A stretch of DNA of 64,000 nucleotides. Origin: Rhizobium sp. WSM4643. GTDB taxonomy: Bacteria; Pseudomonadota; Alphaproteobacteria; Rhizobiales; Rhizobiaceae. The translations under genes were made by a program, and so were the position numbers. Positions 1 through 9,715 of the stretch are shown here, piece after piece; position 1 is the first letter of the stretch; each line of letters starts with the position of its first letter. The notes beneath the pieces were generated by a model. That model searched no databases. It was not told the origin of the DNA and saw only the letters and a list, made by a program, of their open reading frames with translations. The stretch spans positions 248,001 to 312,000 of the forward strand of contig NZ_CP104042.1 in assembly GCF_025152745.1 (NCBI RefSeq), given 5' to 3'.

Positions 1-1196
1 TGGACCCCGACGCCGACATTTTCGATGCTGTTGCCGAGAATCTTGACGCCATCAGCGTGTTCGATCCGTATGGCGCCAAAACCTCTGGTTTCCGTATAGA
101 ACTTGCCGCTGCCTTCAGGAGCTCCGTCTCTAAACTCGAGCCCTGATATGACCATCCTATCGGCCCCATCCAATTTGAAGAATGTCGGCAGAATGCCAGC
201 AACGACGACGGAATTGGGTAACGACTGATCGACAGGGATATACTGAAGCTGGCCCGCGACAAGGTCATACCACCACTCTCCGGGAGCATCGAGCAAGCCC
301 TTGGCTCCGGTTAGGAAATAGCGGCTGCCTTCTGCGGTAAAGAAATAGCCTGTGCCTTTCGTATGCACAGTCCGGCCTGCGCCATCGATGGATACAACTG
401 GGAGCGTGTCATTGCCCCACTGGCTTCCCGGTTGAAACCCCCCGACGATGTCCACGACCAGCCCACTTGTATCAGCCATTGCCGGAAGATCGCCGGCATG
501 GAAACAAAAGCGCGTGTTTCCTTCCCACAGGTCGATGGCAGGCTCGCACTTTGCGGCAAACAACCATCCCTTGCGTGGATCGCCATCAGCGGGAGCATTG
601 GGATATCGTGCCCGAGTTTGGCGTTTCCCATTGACGAAAAGGTCACCGACCCCTTCATCCGGTGGCAATTTCAGCGGCGCCGTCCAGCGACCATCGGCCT
701 GCTGCGCCCAGTTACGCACGCGCAGCCCCCCATGCAAAATCGGCGCTTCATTGCACCTTGCCGTGAGCATCAAGCCCGTATCGCGGGAGTCAAAGACGAT
801 CGGCTGAGTAAGGTAGTAATCGCCTTTACCCAGCGCGATTGTGTTGGTGCCGCCCTTCTCACGGGCAGCATCACGGGCTCTTTCAATGCTGGCGAAAGGA
901 CCGTCGCCGCCCTGCTGATTTGCTGTCGGAAGGAGGCCACTCCAGGTGTCTTTGCCATCGGGAGAAACGTAGAATATCGTCCGCGCCCCAGCGCTGCTGC
1001 TCAATATGTCGCTTAAAGAAGTCCCATTCAACTTGGCTGAGAAAGTCGCGGGAGCTTCCGCACAAGTCGCCTCCCTGACGAGCATCTGCAAGCGCTCAGG
1101 CGCATCTATCTCTGTCCCGACTGGAGCCGGATTGCCGGACTGCGGATAGAGCATGACAGGCAAAATGCTCAGGATCAGTCCAAAATGCCGCCTCAT
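1..1196 (-). CDS. secreted right-handed beta-helix (pectate-lyase-fold) protein, 3' end cut by window
   Basis: Reading the minus strand from the ATG at 1196 gives an open frame to the window edge (about 398 residues, no stop). It starts with a short basic, hydrophobic leader (MRRHFGLILSILPVML) that looks like a signal peptide. Further on come FYVSPDGKDTWSG and GPFASIERARDAAR, the usual opening of right-handed parallel beta-helix proteins, then GEWWYDLVAGQLQYIP and repeats of the form IRIEHADGVKILGNSIENV. Such proteins bind or cleave polysaccharides in the envelope or outside the cell. The start overlaps the stop of the polymerase gene by ATGA (1193-1196), so the two are probably co-translated, which suggests a role in trimming or modifying the polymer. 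The catalytic residues cannot be judged because the C-terminal part is missing. Confidence 0.8.
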   Translation of the reverse strand, partial: MRRHFGLILSILPVMLYPQSGNPAPVGTEIDAPERLQMLVREATCAEAPATFSAKLNGTSLSDILSSSAGARTIFYVSPDGKDTWSGLLPTANQQGGDGPFASIERARDAAREKGGTNTIALGKGDYYLTQPIVFDSRDTGLMLTARCNEAPILHGGLRVRNWAQQADGRWTAPLKLPPDEGVGDLFVNGKRQTRARYPNAPADGDPRKGWLFAAKCEPAIDLWEGNTRFCFHAGDLPAMADTSGLVVDIVGGFQPGSQWGNDTLPVVSIDGAGRTVHTKGTGYFFTAEGSRYFLTGAKGLLDAPGEWWYDLVAGQLQYIPVDQSLPNSVVVAGILPTFFKLDGADRMVISGLEFRDGAPEGSGKFYTETRGFGAIRIEHADGVKILGNSIENVGVGV

Positions 1197-2512
1197 GATA
1201 TCTGCGACCCGCTCGCAAGGCCACGCGAGGGCGCCTGCCAAGGTGGCGAACGGCTGAGCGAAACGACGGGCGCGTACAGCGAAAACATGATGATGGCTGC
1301 TGTAAACAGGATGAAGATGGCGTCATTCTGAACGAAAAAAATACTCTCGGTCAGATTCATCACCAGAATCATGATTGTAAGGACGTTAAGCCAGAGCCAC
1401 CCGTACTGCGTATCGTGACAGTGAAGGACCGCACCCCGGCGGATTGCCTGGGGAAGCATCAGAACAAACGGAATCATTCCCATTATTCCAAAGCTTAACA
1501 AGATATCGCGATATCCATTATGCGCATGGGGCGCCGGCCATCCGAGCTTTAACCACATGTGCGTCGCTTCTGGGTTCGCGGTTGTCCAGAAAGCCTGGTA
1601 GCCATAACCAAGAAACCAACGATCGGATATTTCGCGATCAACCAGTTCCCACAATGGCACCCGACCGGTCAGAGTCGCGTCCTTGCCGAGCGCTTCAAGG
1701 GCCGGAACCAGGAATTCGTGAAGCGAAATCAGAATGCCGAGAGCTAGCTGAATAAAAAACAGGACGATGACGACGCGGCCAATGCTGCTGCTTCTTTGCA
1801 GGAGGGAATAAAAGCCGATCAGGCAATACGCCACTGACGTTGCAATGATCGCGGTCATTGATCCAGAGCTTGCAAGACAGACCATACCCGCGGCCAATAC
1901 GATGAACGCGGTTCGCCGCAGGCCAAGCCTCCCGTCTATCAGCACGGCCGTCGCGACCAGGATCGTCAGAGCCGCATACCAGCCCAGGACGTTCTTGTGA
2001 ATGAAGACGCCCCGCATAGCACCATCCGGCATACTGGCGAGGGCTGGTGACACCAAGGAGATAGCCACACTGAGGACGCTGCAGGTTCCCAGGGTCACGA
2101 ATAACAGGAACAGCAGCTGCCTTGGCGTGAACCGTATCGCCAGAACGTAGGAAAGAAGTACGCAAAACAAGAGGCCAATTGCGCGCCTCAAGGTCGTTTG
2201 AGGTGCTATTGACCACAGGGTAGACAAAAACGGCAAAACAAGGATCAGGGGAACAAGCAGATTTCGCCTGAGCGCCGTTAGAAATTGCGGAAAATTGCGT
2301 ATCAGGATCACGATTGTAAATGCATACACAGGAAAGCAAGGAAGACGCAGTATGGATTTGGCAGATTCGCTGAGCGTTCCGTCCGCATCTGACAGGATGA
2401 GGGGCAGAAAGGCGCCTGCCTGAAAGAATAGGGATATACCGGCGCCCCAGCATTCTATGGCCCGCCAACTGATAGTAGGTCCGCTGGCAGTTCCGAGGCT
2501 ATATACTCTCAT
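1193..2512 (-). CDS. Wzy/ExoQ-like O-antigen or exopolysaccharide polymerase
   Basis: Integral membrane protein of about 439 residues with some ten hydrophobic segments. The motif TGRVPLWELV followed by a large loop with HAHNGYRDILLSFGIMG is typical of the O-antigen ligase/polymerase family, and the order is closest to rhizobial ExoQ proteins. It would join lipid-linked repeat units on the periplasmic side of the inner membrane. I use the ATG at 2512 (MRVYSLG); the frame is open to 2608 but the extra 32 residues are not protein-like. It is read away from the glycosyltransferase operon at 3132, with a shared upstream region, and overlaps the beta-helix gene by 4 bp. Confidence 0.8.
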   Translation of the reverse strand: MRVYSLGTASGPTISWRAIECWGAGISLFFQAGAFLPLILSDADGTLSESAKSILRLPCFPVYAFTIVILIRNFPQFLTALRRNLLVPLILVLPFLSTLWSIAPQTTLRRAIGLLFCVLLSYVLAIRFTPRQLLFLLFVTLGTCSVLSVAISLVSPALASMPDGAMRGVFIHKNVLGWYAALTILVATAVLIDGRLGLRRTAFIVLAAGMVCLASSGSMTAIIATSVAYCLIGFYSLLQRSSSIGRVVIVLFFIQLALGILISLHEFLVPALEALGKDATLTGRVPLWELVDREISDRWFLGYGYQAFWTTANPEATHMWLKLGWPAPHAHNGYRDILLSFGIMGMIPFVLMLPQAIRRGAVLHCHDTQYGWLWLNVLTIMILVMNLTESIFFVQNDAIFILFTAAIIMFSLYAPVVSLSRSPPWQAPSRGLASGSQIS

Positions 2513-2906
2513 TATCCGTCCCGACTGACTTGAAAAGACGAGCGATTGTTGATCGCCGCAGATCAAAAAAACAGGTGTCGGCCTTCGTGCTGCACTGCTC
2601 TCAAGCAATCATCTAGCCACATCCGCAGTCAACCTGTCCTAGCGAAGGGCGGGCTACGCCTAATGCACCTTCGCTCCACCCAAAGACGGTGTTGTGCGTA
2701 AGCTTTCAGCCGGCATTTACCCAAAAGGCGGGTCTTCATGTCCGCCGATTGCCCATAAGAGCAGATGTTGCGCATGTCCGTTCACCGCTACCGTGGCGAT
2801 GAGTGTCTTGTAAGCGTGGTGGGTAAGCCGCGGTTCCACTGGAATGAGGCAACAATTCTGACAGAGGCTCTCTCTGCAGTCGAAGCCTGGAAGGTTTAGG
2901 ATTACT
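2513..2906. other. intergenic region of the divergent polysaccharide genes, no gene seen
   Basis: This stretch separates the minus-strand polymerase from the plus-strand glycosyltransferases and must hold the promoters of one or both. I see no convincing gene, nod box, anaerobox or sigma-54 promoter in it. The only open frames are short and rich in Arg/Pro/Ser, as expected by chance in GC-rich DNA. Confidence 0.4.
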
Positions 2907-3122
2907 ATGTTTCTGCGTCACGATCCTAGTTCTCTATGCAAGACGACGGGCGCTCTCCTCGTCGTGGCGATCTTATCGGCTCTGCGCGAGATGCTGTTCG
3001 GCCGACAAGGTCTTTTGGATATCACCGTCACCGAGGCTCCGAACCTCGATGGCTGCGTAGAGGTCGACGTCCTAAGCAACTCTGCGCTGCTGTACAGCGG
3101 TGCATCGCCGCAACTCGCCTGA
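2907..3122 (+). pseudogene. possible remnant of a Wza/ExoF-type polysaccharide export protein
   Basis: A 71-codon frame ends 9 bp before the first glycosyltransferase. Its middle reads QGLLDITVTEAPNLDGCVEV, which resembles the N-terminal polysaccharide-export motif (G-x-GDxLxITVxxxPxLsGxVxV) of Wza/ExoF outer-membrane proteins, but the usual continuation is missing and a stop follows about 20 residues later. The position next to polysaccharide genes fits. The match is short, so this could be chance. Confidence 0.3.
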
Positions 3123-3131
3123 GAGCGCGTC

Positions 3132-4082
3132 ATGGAGCGGCCGGCCCTCAGTGTCCTCATCAATAATTACAACTACGCTCGCTTCGTTGGGCGGGCGATA
3201 GACAGCGTGTTGAGCCAAGACGCGCGCAACGTCGAGATAATCGTCGTCGATGACGGCTCCACCGACCAATCGCGGTCCGTTCTGGAAGCGTATGACAGCC
3301 GAGTGAAGGTGATCTTTCAGGAGAACGCAGGACAGGCCGCTGCGATCAATACCGCTGTGGGATTAAGCATGGGCGAGATCCTCTGTTTTCTGGATGCCGA
3401 CGACTGGTGGGCGCCGGGCAAGCTGTCGGCGACGGCTGCAGCGTTCCGCGCAAACCCTCAAGCATCGCTCGTCTATCACCGACTGCAGCCAACGCTTGTC
3501 GATGGCACGCCGACTTCCAAGCCGATCCCTCGAAGCCTGTGTTCGGGCGCTTTGTCGCCGCTACTCACCAGATCGGCGGGTTGGTGGCCTTTTCCGATGA
3601 CGTCAGCCATCGCGGTACGACGTAGCGCGTGGAATGCTGCGGGCAGCATTCCCGAACAATTCCGCATATCAGCCGACGCCTGGCTCGTGGGGATCTATCC
3701 GTTTCTGGGGGACGTCATTGCCATGCCGGATGCGCTTGGATTCTACCGCATCCACAATAACAACTGGTATCGCGCGACCGAGGATGCGACCACGCTAAGG
3801 AGGCGGATGACGCACTGGCAGCATACCGTCGAAGCAACGAACCTGTTTCTCTCAGCCCATAAGCTACCGGCAAGACTACATCTGACGGATCACTATCCCT
3901 ATCGCATCGCGTCGGCAAAGCTGCAGGGAGCTGATGCACGCACCCGGTTCAAGCTTGCCCTCGAAGGTCTCTTCTTTGCCGGCGAACCGAACCTGCTCAG
4001 GCGGACGCGCGATAGTTTGCGCTCGGCGCGCGGCCTGTCACGGCTCGGTCTGGACGTCGGCTTGTCGGAGGCGGCGAAATGA
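3132..4082 (+). CDS. family 2 glycosyltransferase
   Basis: A 316-residue cytoplasmic enzyme with the GT2 (GT-A) fold signature: LSVLINNYNYARFVGRAIDS at the N-terminus, VVDDGSTD around residue 40 and FLDADDWW around residue 92 as the metal/nucleotide-sugar DxD region. It would add one sugar to a lipid-linked repeat unit. The HNNNWYR region near residue 215 is typical of bacterial GT2 enzymes acting on surface polysaccharides. It is the first intact gene of a plus-strand operon and its stop overlaps the start of the next gene (ATGA at 4079). Donor and acceptor cannot be told from sequence. Confidence 0.85.
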   Translation: MERPALSVLINNYNYARFVGRAIDSVLSQDARNVEIIVVDDGSTDQSRSVLEAYDSRVKVIFQENAGQAAAINTAVGLSMGEILCFLDADDWWAPGKLSATAAAFRANPQASLVYHRLQPTLVDGTPTSKPIPRSLCSGALSPLLTRSAGWWPFPMTSAIAVRRSAWNAAGSIPEQFRISADAWLVGIYPFLGDVIAMPDALGFYRIHNNNWYRATEDATTLRRRMTHWQHTVEATNLFLSAHKLPARLHLTDHYPYRIASAKLQGADARTRFKLALEGLFFAGEPNLLRRTRDSLRSARGLSRLGLDVGLSEAAK

Positions 4083-5179
4083 AGGCGCTGCTATTGGTTT
4101 CCGAACTGGAAGACTATACCATCTCATTTGCCAGCGGCGTTGCCCAACACCTGAACGTTGTGCTTGCCGTACCGCGCCGGCGCTATGCACATCTTGCCTC
4201 TTCCATCGATCCGGCTGTCGATCTGCACCTTCTGGACTGGCCGAGACACCGTTCTCTCTCCAATCCCTGGTTTCTGTACCAGCTTACGCGTCTGATCCGG
4301 CGGGAACGGCCGAACCTCATTCATCTCCTCAGCAATTCTACACTTTGGCTGAACCTCGCCGTGCCGTTCTGGCGCCCGATCCCGCTTGTGACGACCATTC
4401 ATGACGTGGAAATCCATCCCGGCGATTCCGATACGCGTACGCTGCCCGGCTGGGCCCCCGAATTGATGGTGAAGCAATCCGGACATCTTGTCGTCCATGG
4501 CGAGGGACTGAAGCGGCTGGTCCTTAATCGATATGCAAAATCGGCGGACTGTGTCCATGTCCTGTCGCATCCCTCCATCCTTCGCTATGCGGAGCTCGCC
4601 CGGCGACAGAAGATGACGCCGCGCGAAGCGGATGGAACTATACGCGTCCTGCTCTTCGGACGGATTTTTGCCTATAAGGGCCTCGAACATCTGGTCCGGG
4701 CCGAGGCGATGCTCAAGGACGTACTTCCCAACCTGCGCATCACGGTCGCAGGCCGTGGCGACGATCCGCTGATCTTCCAGCCGCTCATGGGGGATGCCGG
4801 CCGCTACGACATTCGCAATCGTTTTATCGAGGATGCAGAGGTCGCCCAGCTTTTCCTGGACACCGACATCGTCGTGCTTCCTTATACGGAAGCATCCCAA
4901 AGCGGTGTGCTCAACCTTGCCGCCGCATTTGGCAAGCCGGTCATCGTTACGGATGTCGGCGAGTTGCGGGGCACCGTTCAGCCCAACGGGTTGGGAATGG
5001 TGGTCCCTCCCGGAGATGCCAACGAGCTCGCGGCAGCAATCAGGACATTGGCAGACAGCGGCGAGCTTAGAAACAATTTCGGTGCCAATGCGCTCGAATG
5101 GGCCAAAGGACCCAATTCGCCTGAACGGGTCGGCGCCCAGGCCGCGGCCGTTTATCGGGAGGTGGTCGGGTCATGCTGA
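4079..5179 (+). CDS. family 4 glycosyltransferase
   Basis: A 366-residue GT-B enzyme. The N-terminal half lacks strong motifs (LVTTIHDVEIHPGD is typical of the GT4 acceptor domain). The C-terminal half has RVLLFGRIFAYKGLEHLVRA and PYTEASQSGVLNLAAAFGKP, the nucleotide-sugar binding region of GT4 (glycosyltransferases group 1). It probably transfers one sugar with retention of configuration during assembly of the polysaccharide repeat. It starts inside the stop of the GT2 gene and overlaps the next GT4 gene by 7 bp, so the genes are translationally linked. Confidence 0.85.
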   Translation: MKALLLVSELEDYTISFASGVAQHLNVVLAVPRRRYAHLASSIDPAVDLHLLDWPRHRSLSNPWFLYQLTRLIRRERPNLIHLLSNSTLWLNLAVPFWRPIPLVTTIHDVEIHPGDSDTRTLPGWAPELMVKQSGHLVVHGEGLKRLVLNRYAKSADCVHVLSHPSILRYAELARRQKMTPREADGTIRVLLFGRIFAYKGLEHLVRAEAMLKDVLPNLRITVAGRGDDPLIFQPLMGDAGRYDIRNRFIEDAEVAQLFLDTDIVVLPYTEASQSGVLNLAAAFGKPVIVTDVGELRGTVQPNGLGMVVPPGDANELAAAIRTLADSGELRNNFGANALEWAKGPNSPERVGAQAAAVYREVVGSC

Positions 5180-6315
5180 CGGAGGCCCTCACGGACAGAA
5201 GTCGAATGGCAGCACGGAGCGCGGCTAGCGTCCGCCACTATGTTCCGGGCGGCTACGAGAACGGCGGCGGCATTGGCAGGCTGGTCGGCTATATAACAGA
5301 GACAGCGAAAGAGACCGGCACGAAACACTTCGTCACCGATACCAGAGGGGCTCGATGGTCTAAGGTGACGTCGCCCGCACGCCTGCTCGGCGCCATCCTG
5401 ACGATGGCAAAGGACCGGATTGTCGCGCCAGGCCGCATTCACCATTTCCATATCGCTGGCCGCGGCAGCACCTACCGAAAACTGATCCTGAGCGAGGCTG
5501 CCCGTTTGTTCGGGTGCTGCCACATATTGCACCTGCACGACTACGACTACGCCGGCGACTTTGCGAAACGCACGCCGCGCCAACAACGGCTCATACGTCG
5601 GATGTTTCAGAATGCCGATCGCGTTGTGGCGCTCGGCCGGCGTGATTGCATGACGCTGACGACACTTTTGGGCGTAGACGAGCGCCGCACGGTCGTTGCC
5701 CATAATTGCGTCCCCGATCCTGGGGCGCACAATATTCGCGTCGGTCAGGTCCCGTTGATCGTATTCCTTGGCCGGTTGAGCGAACGCAAGGGGGTCACGG
5801 AGCTTCTGTTGGCCCTGAGCCACCCAGTCATGAAAGAACTCCGGTGGCGGGCCGTACTGGCAGGCGACGGACCTGTCGAGGATTATCGCCGTCAGGCTGA
5901 CGCCATGGCGCTTTCAAATCTGGTAGAGATGCCCGGCTGGCTTGACGCCGGTGAGGCGCGAGCCCTGTGTGCGCGTGCAGATATCCTGGTCTTGCCTTCG
6001 CACGCCGAAGGTCTGGCAATGGCCGTGCTCGAAGGGCTGTCCCACGGCCTCGCCGTCGTCACCACGCGTGTCGGGGCGCATGACGAAGTCATTACCGATG
6101 GCGAAACCGGGCTCTTCGTCCCAGTCGGAGATCAGGATGCCTTGGCTGCAGCCCTGGCGAAGCTGGTGTCCGATCCAGAGATCTGCATCCGCCTTTCGGT
6201 CCAGGGGCGCGCACATTATCTAAACCACTTCAGCATGACGGCCTATATGCGGTCGCTCGAGAAACTTTACGAAGCCGTTTCCGCGAAACCTCAAGCAATG
6301 GTTGGCGCACGATGA
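5173..6315 (+). CDS. family 4 glycosyltransferase
   Basis: A 380-residue GT4 enzyme. HHFHIAGRGSTYRK and LHLHDYDYA lie in the N-terminal domain; VFLGRLSERKGVTELLLAL and PSHAEGLAMAVLEGLSHG (the E-x7-E motif) mark the donor-binding C-terminal domain. The first 20 residues are poorly conserved-looking, so the true start may be the ATG at 5206 (MAARSAASV). Its stop overlaps the ExoP-like gene by 4 bp (ATGA at 6312). Together with the two preceding enzymes it provides three sugar-transfer steps; no priming sugar-phosphate transferase is present in the window. Confidence 0.85.
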   Translation: MLTEALTDRSRMAARSAASVRHYVPGGYENGGGIGRLVGYITETAKETGTKHFVTDTRGARWSKVTSPARLLGAILTMAKDRIVAPGRIHHFHIAGRGSTYRKLILSEAARLFGCCHILHLHDYDYAGDFAKRTPRQQRLIRRMFQNADRVVALGRRDCMTLTTLLGVDERRTVVAHNCVPDPGAHNIRVGQVPLIVFLGRLSERKGVTELLLALSHPVMKELRWRAVLAGDGPVEDYRRQADAMALSNLVEMPGWLDAGEARALCARADILVLPSHAEGLAMAVLEGLSHGLAVVTTRVGAHDEVITDGETGLFVPVGDQDALAAALAKLVSDPEICIRLSVQGRAHYLNHFSMTAYMRSLEKLYEAVSAKPQAMVGAR

Positions 6316-8513
6316 CGATTTCCACTGTTCCGCCGGACCGCAACCTTCCGATCTCACAGATGCGCTACGATCCTCGCTTTCAGGTGGAGACCAAGGCGGA
6401 CAACTTCGATCTGGCAGCCGCCTTCCGTCTCATCCGGCGAAGAGCGATCATGATCATCGCGATAACCGCGCTTCTGATGGCGCCCACGGTGATTATTATC
6501 TCTGGGTTGAAGCCCGCCTATCAGGCCTGGGCCCGATTAATTATCCACCAGCCTCTCGCAACATCACTTGGTGCCGACGATAGCCACAGTGATCTACTTG
6601 ACGCGAAATCGGAGACTGAGCGGCTTCTATCCAGAAGCATCGCAGAGCGGGTCGTCCACGAACTGCGGTTCAACCTGCGGCCGGAATTCAATCCAGCGCT
6701 GCGCGAGATCTCGTTCATTGACAGGATCCGGGCAAAATTGCGCGGCCTGTTCGACACGGAAAAACCCACCTCGCCTGTACGGGACAACATCGACGCCATC
6801 ATCCCGGAATATTTTAGGGCGCTCGGCGTCTGGCACGAAGACAAGAGTGACGTGATCCAGATCAGCTTCACGTCGAATGATCCTGAACTCGCAGCCGCGG
6901 TCCCGAACCGGATCATCAGCATCTACCTTGATGAACGGAAGGACAATCTCGGTGGCCGTCTGGATTCAGCGCAAAAATGGATCCGACAGCGCATCACCGA
7001 ACAGCAGGCGCGCGCGGATGTTGCTCGCGACGCTGCTCGCAACTACCAAGAATCGATGGACGTCGTCTCGAAAGAGGATGCTCAGGATGAACGGATCAAG
7101 TCAATCATAGAAGTCACTGGCCGTGAAGGGAAAATCGAAGAAAGTCGGCTTGAAGTCAAGGCGACGATATCCACGTTGGAAGCAACGGATAACGCTTCGG
7201 TCGCTGCGGAGAATATTGCCGTCCCCGACAACATTGCCACAAAGCAACGCGATCTTCGCGCACAGGAGCAAGATCTCGGCCGCCTTCTTCAGACATATGA
7301 CGGCAATGCCGAGGCCGTGGTGGACTTACGTGGGAAGATCAAGGAATCCCGTGCCGATCTCAACCTTGCGACCAAGCAATATCTCCAAACGATGCGCGCC
7401 AAGCTCGCCGCACTTGATCACGAAGCTCAGTCAATACAATCCATCTTGGCTGAAGCTCATGAAAAACGCACACGCGATGCCATGGTGCAGACGGAATTGA
7501 CGCGACTGCAACATATCGCCGACTTGGAACAAACGGCACTCGACAAACTTGAGGATCAGCGCCGTGACCTTGCCGCGAAGGCCATGCTGCCGGGGGCGGA
7601 ATTGGAAGTTTTATCGCCGGCTTCAGTACCGATCGCGTCACAGGGACGTGGACGGCTTTTCTATCTGGTGGGTGCGCTCCTGGCTGCAATCTCGGGAGCC
7701 GTAACGGCTGCTTTCGTGATCGAAATGTCGGACCGGACGGTCCGGAGTTTCGACCAAATGGCTGCAATGGCGCGCACGATCCCGGCTGGACTTATCCCGC
7801 GTCTAGCGCGGTGGGAAAATTCGAAAACGATGTTCGAACATATGCCGGTCCCGATGTTTGACGAAGCAATCCGTACCGTGGTGCTTTCACTCAAACAGTC
7901 CAATGGCGGCAAATTACCGAACAGTATCGTCGTTACCTCGGCCCACAGCGGGGAAGGCAAGTCGCTTGTCGCGAGATCGCTGGCTATCGAACTTGCCGCC
8001 GCCGCAATTCCGGTGCTGCTGGTCGATGGCGATCTTCGGCGGGGAAGACTCAATTCGTTTTTCAGGTCGGGGTTAATGTACGGACTGAACGAATTCCTGA
8101 CTGGTCAGGCCGATATCCGAGACATCGTCTACCGCCATCCAAGCGGTATCGACTTCATTCCATCTGGAAGATTCAGTCTCCAGCGGCGCACCCGTTCGAA
8201 CGGCCTGGCAGAAATCATTGAGATGGCGGGCGCGGCCGGCCAGATTGTCATCTTCGACAGCGCGCCTGTGCTCGCCTCGACAGATACCGTGCATTTGACT
8301 GCCCTGGCGGAAAGAACATTGGCGGTCGTTAGATGGGGAAAGACGAGCCGCCGCGCGGTCGAGTTCAGCCTGCAGCAAATGAAAAGCTCGCGAAATTCGG
8401 AAATTGTTGTCGCGATCAACAATGTAAACCCCAAAAGGCACGCGTTGTATAATTTCAGCGACTCGGAACTGTTTTCGAAATCCCTCATGAAATACTACAG
8501 GTTAAAATCATGA
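6312..8513 (+). CDS. ExoP-like chain-length regulator with BY-kinase domain
   Basis: A 733-residue Wzz/Wzc-type protein. Transmembrane helix 1 is at about 44-66, then a periplasmic part with long coiled coils (about 215-425), then transmembrane helix 2 at about 448-470. The cytoplasmic part has Walker A SAHSGEGKS (543-551), Walker A' VLLVDGDLRR (568-577) and Walker B IVIFDSAP (645-652). This is the bacterial tyrosine kinase layout that controls polymer length and export through Wza. The C-terminus has only a few tyrosines (YNF, KYY), fewer than the Tyr-rich tail of enterobacterial Wzc. It follows three glycosyltransferases by a 4-bp overlap and closes the operon. Confidence 0.9.
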   Translation: MTISTVPPDRNLPISQMRYDPRFQVETKADNFDLAAAFRLIRRRAIMIIAITALLMAPTVIIISGLKPAYQAWARLIIHQPLATSLGADDSHSDLLDAKSETERLLSRSIAERVVHELRFNLRPEFNPALREISFIDRIRAKLRGLFDTEKPTSPVRDNIDAIIPEYFRALGVWHEDKSDVIQISFTSNDPELAAAVPNRIISIYLDERKDNLGGRLDSAQKWIRQRITEQQARADVARDAARNYQESMDVVSKEDAQDERIKSIIEVTGREGKIEESRLEVKATISTLEATDNASVAAENIAVPDNIATKQRDLRAQEQDLGRLLQTYDGNAEAVVDLRGKIKESRADLNLATKQYLQTMRAKLAALDHEAQSIQSILAEAHEKRTRDAMVQTELTRLQHIADLEQTALDKLEDQRRDLAAKAMLPGAELEVLSPASVPIASQGRGRLFYLVGALLAAISGAVTAAFVIEMSDRTVRSFDQMAAMARTIPAGLIPRLARWENSKTMFEHMPVPMFDEAIRTVVLSLKQSNGGKLPNSIVVTSAHSGEGKSLVARSLAIELAAAAIPVLLVDGDLRRGRLNSFFRSGLMYGLNEFLTGQADIRDIVYRHPSGIDFIPSGRFSLQRRTRSNGLAEIIEMAGAAGQIVIFDSAPVLASTDTVHLTALAERTLAVVRWGKTSRRAVEFSLQQMKSSRNSEIVVAINNVNPKRHALYNFSDSELFSKSLMKYYRLKS

Positions 8514-8611
8514 ATACTTCTGTATAAGGCGCAAGCGCTCAATCTTACGAAATTGTACGTACTAAACATCATAATATGCTTCTGCATTAGTATTCGAGTT
8601 GGAGGGCAATC

Positions 8612-9715
8612 ATGGATACGGGAATGACAAAGAACCGAAAAGTCGCGCTGATTACGGGTATAACAGGTCAGGACGGTGCGTATTTGGCCGAATTGCTCCT
8701 GGAGAAGGGCTACATTGTTCACGGCCTCAAGCGACGCTCATCATCCTTCAACACCAGTCGCATCGAACATCTCTACGAGGATCCCCATGTTGAGAATCCG
8801 CGCTTTATTTTGCATTTCGGGGACATGACAGATTCTACGAATCTCATCCGTGTCATTCAGGAAACGCAGCCGGACGAGATCTACAATCTCGCCGCACAGA
8901 GCCACGTTCAAGTCTCTTTCGAGACGCCGGAATATACAGCCAACGCAGATGGAACCGGAACCCTTCGGCTACTTGAAGCAATTCGCCTCCTGGGGCTGAC
9001 CGGGAAGACCCGCTTCTATCAAGCGTCCACCTCAGAGCTCTACGGCAAAGTCCAGGAAGTCCCGCAGAGCGAAACGACGCCGTTCTACCCTCGATCACCC
9101 TACGCGGTGGCCAAGCTCTATGCCTATTGGATAGTGGTTAATTACCGCGAGGCATATGGCATGCACGCCTCGAACGGCATTTTGTTCAATCATGAAAGCC
9201 CGATCCGCGGCGAAACGTTCGTGACGCGTAAAATCACCCGGGCGGCGGCGGCGATCCATCTTGGGCTGCAGGAAAGGCTCTATCTCGGCAATTTGGATGC
9301 CAAACGCGACTGGGGACATGCACGAGAATATGTCCGCGGCATGTGGCTGATGCTGCAACAGGACGAACCGGAGGACTATGTCCTTGCGACCGGCGAAACG
9401 CACTCGGTTCGTTCCTTTGTTGACAAGGCCTTTGCCAAGGTGGGCATGGCAATTGATTGGCGCGGGAACGGGGTTGAGGAAAAGGGATATGATAAGATAT
9501 CCGGTCAGTGTGTGGTGGAGATCGATCCAGCTTACTTCCGTCCAACTGAAGTCGATCTTCTGATTGGCGATCCGACGAAGGCGCACACGAAGCTTGGCTG
9601 GAAACATGAGACCAGTCTTGATCAGCTGGTTGCGGAGATGGTTCGCGAGGATCTGAAAGTCATGGCACGAAATGTTCCGTCGGTCGGTGTAACCAAAGGT
9701 TTTGCCCATGCCTGA
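8612..9715 (+). CDS. gmd: GDP-mannose 4,6-dehydratase
   Basis: A 367-residue short-chain dehydrogenase of the extended type. [20 protein letters not shown] is the NAD(P)-binding Gly-rich loop; [16 protein letters not shown]-type substrate loop ([13 protein letters not shown]) and YxxxK ([10 protein letters not shown]) are diagnostic of GMD. It turns GDP-mannose into GDP-4-keto-6-deoxymannose. The ATG at 8612 follows GGAGGG at 8602 by about 5 bp. It overlaps the next gene by 8 bp; the pair supplies GDP-L-fucose. In some rhizobia the same enzymes (NoeL, NolK) feed Nod-factor fucosylation, but here the neighbours are polysaccharide genes and no nodZ fucosyltransferase is visible, so a surface polysaccharide is the likelier sink. 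Confidence 0.93.
   Translation: MDTGMTKNRKVALITGITGQDGAYLAELLLEKGYIVHGLKRRSSSFNTSRIEHLYEDPHVENPRFILHFGDMTDSTNLIRVIQETQPDEIYNLAAQSHVQVSFETPEYTANADGTGTLRLLEAIRLLGLTGKTRFYQASTSELYGKVQEVPQSETTPFYPRSPYAVAKLYAYWIVVNYREAYGMHASNGILFNHESPIRGETFVTRKITRAAAAIHLGLQERLYLGNLDAKRDWGHAREYVRGMWLMLQQDEPEDYVLATGETHSVRSFVDKAFAKVGMAIDWRGNGVEEKGYDKISGQCVVEIDPAYFRPTEVDLLIGDPTKAHTKLGWKHETSLDQLVAEMVREDLKVMARNVPSVGVTKGFAHA

Noticed and set aside
4124..4900. 258-residue minus-strand ORF over the second glycosyltransferase
   Set aside because: Antisense shadow; the plus-strand product has clear GT4 motifs.
9702..9707. TTG start two codons upstream of fcl
   Set aside because: The ATG at 9708 directly precedes the conserved N-terminus.
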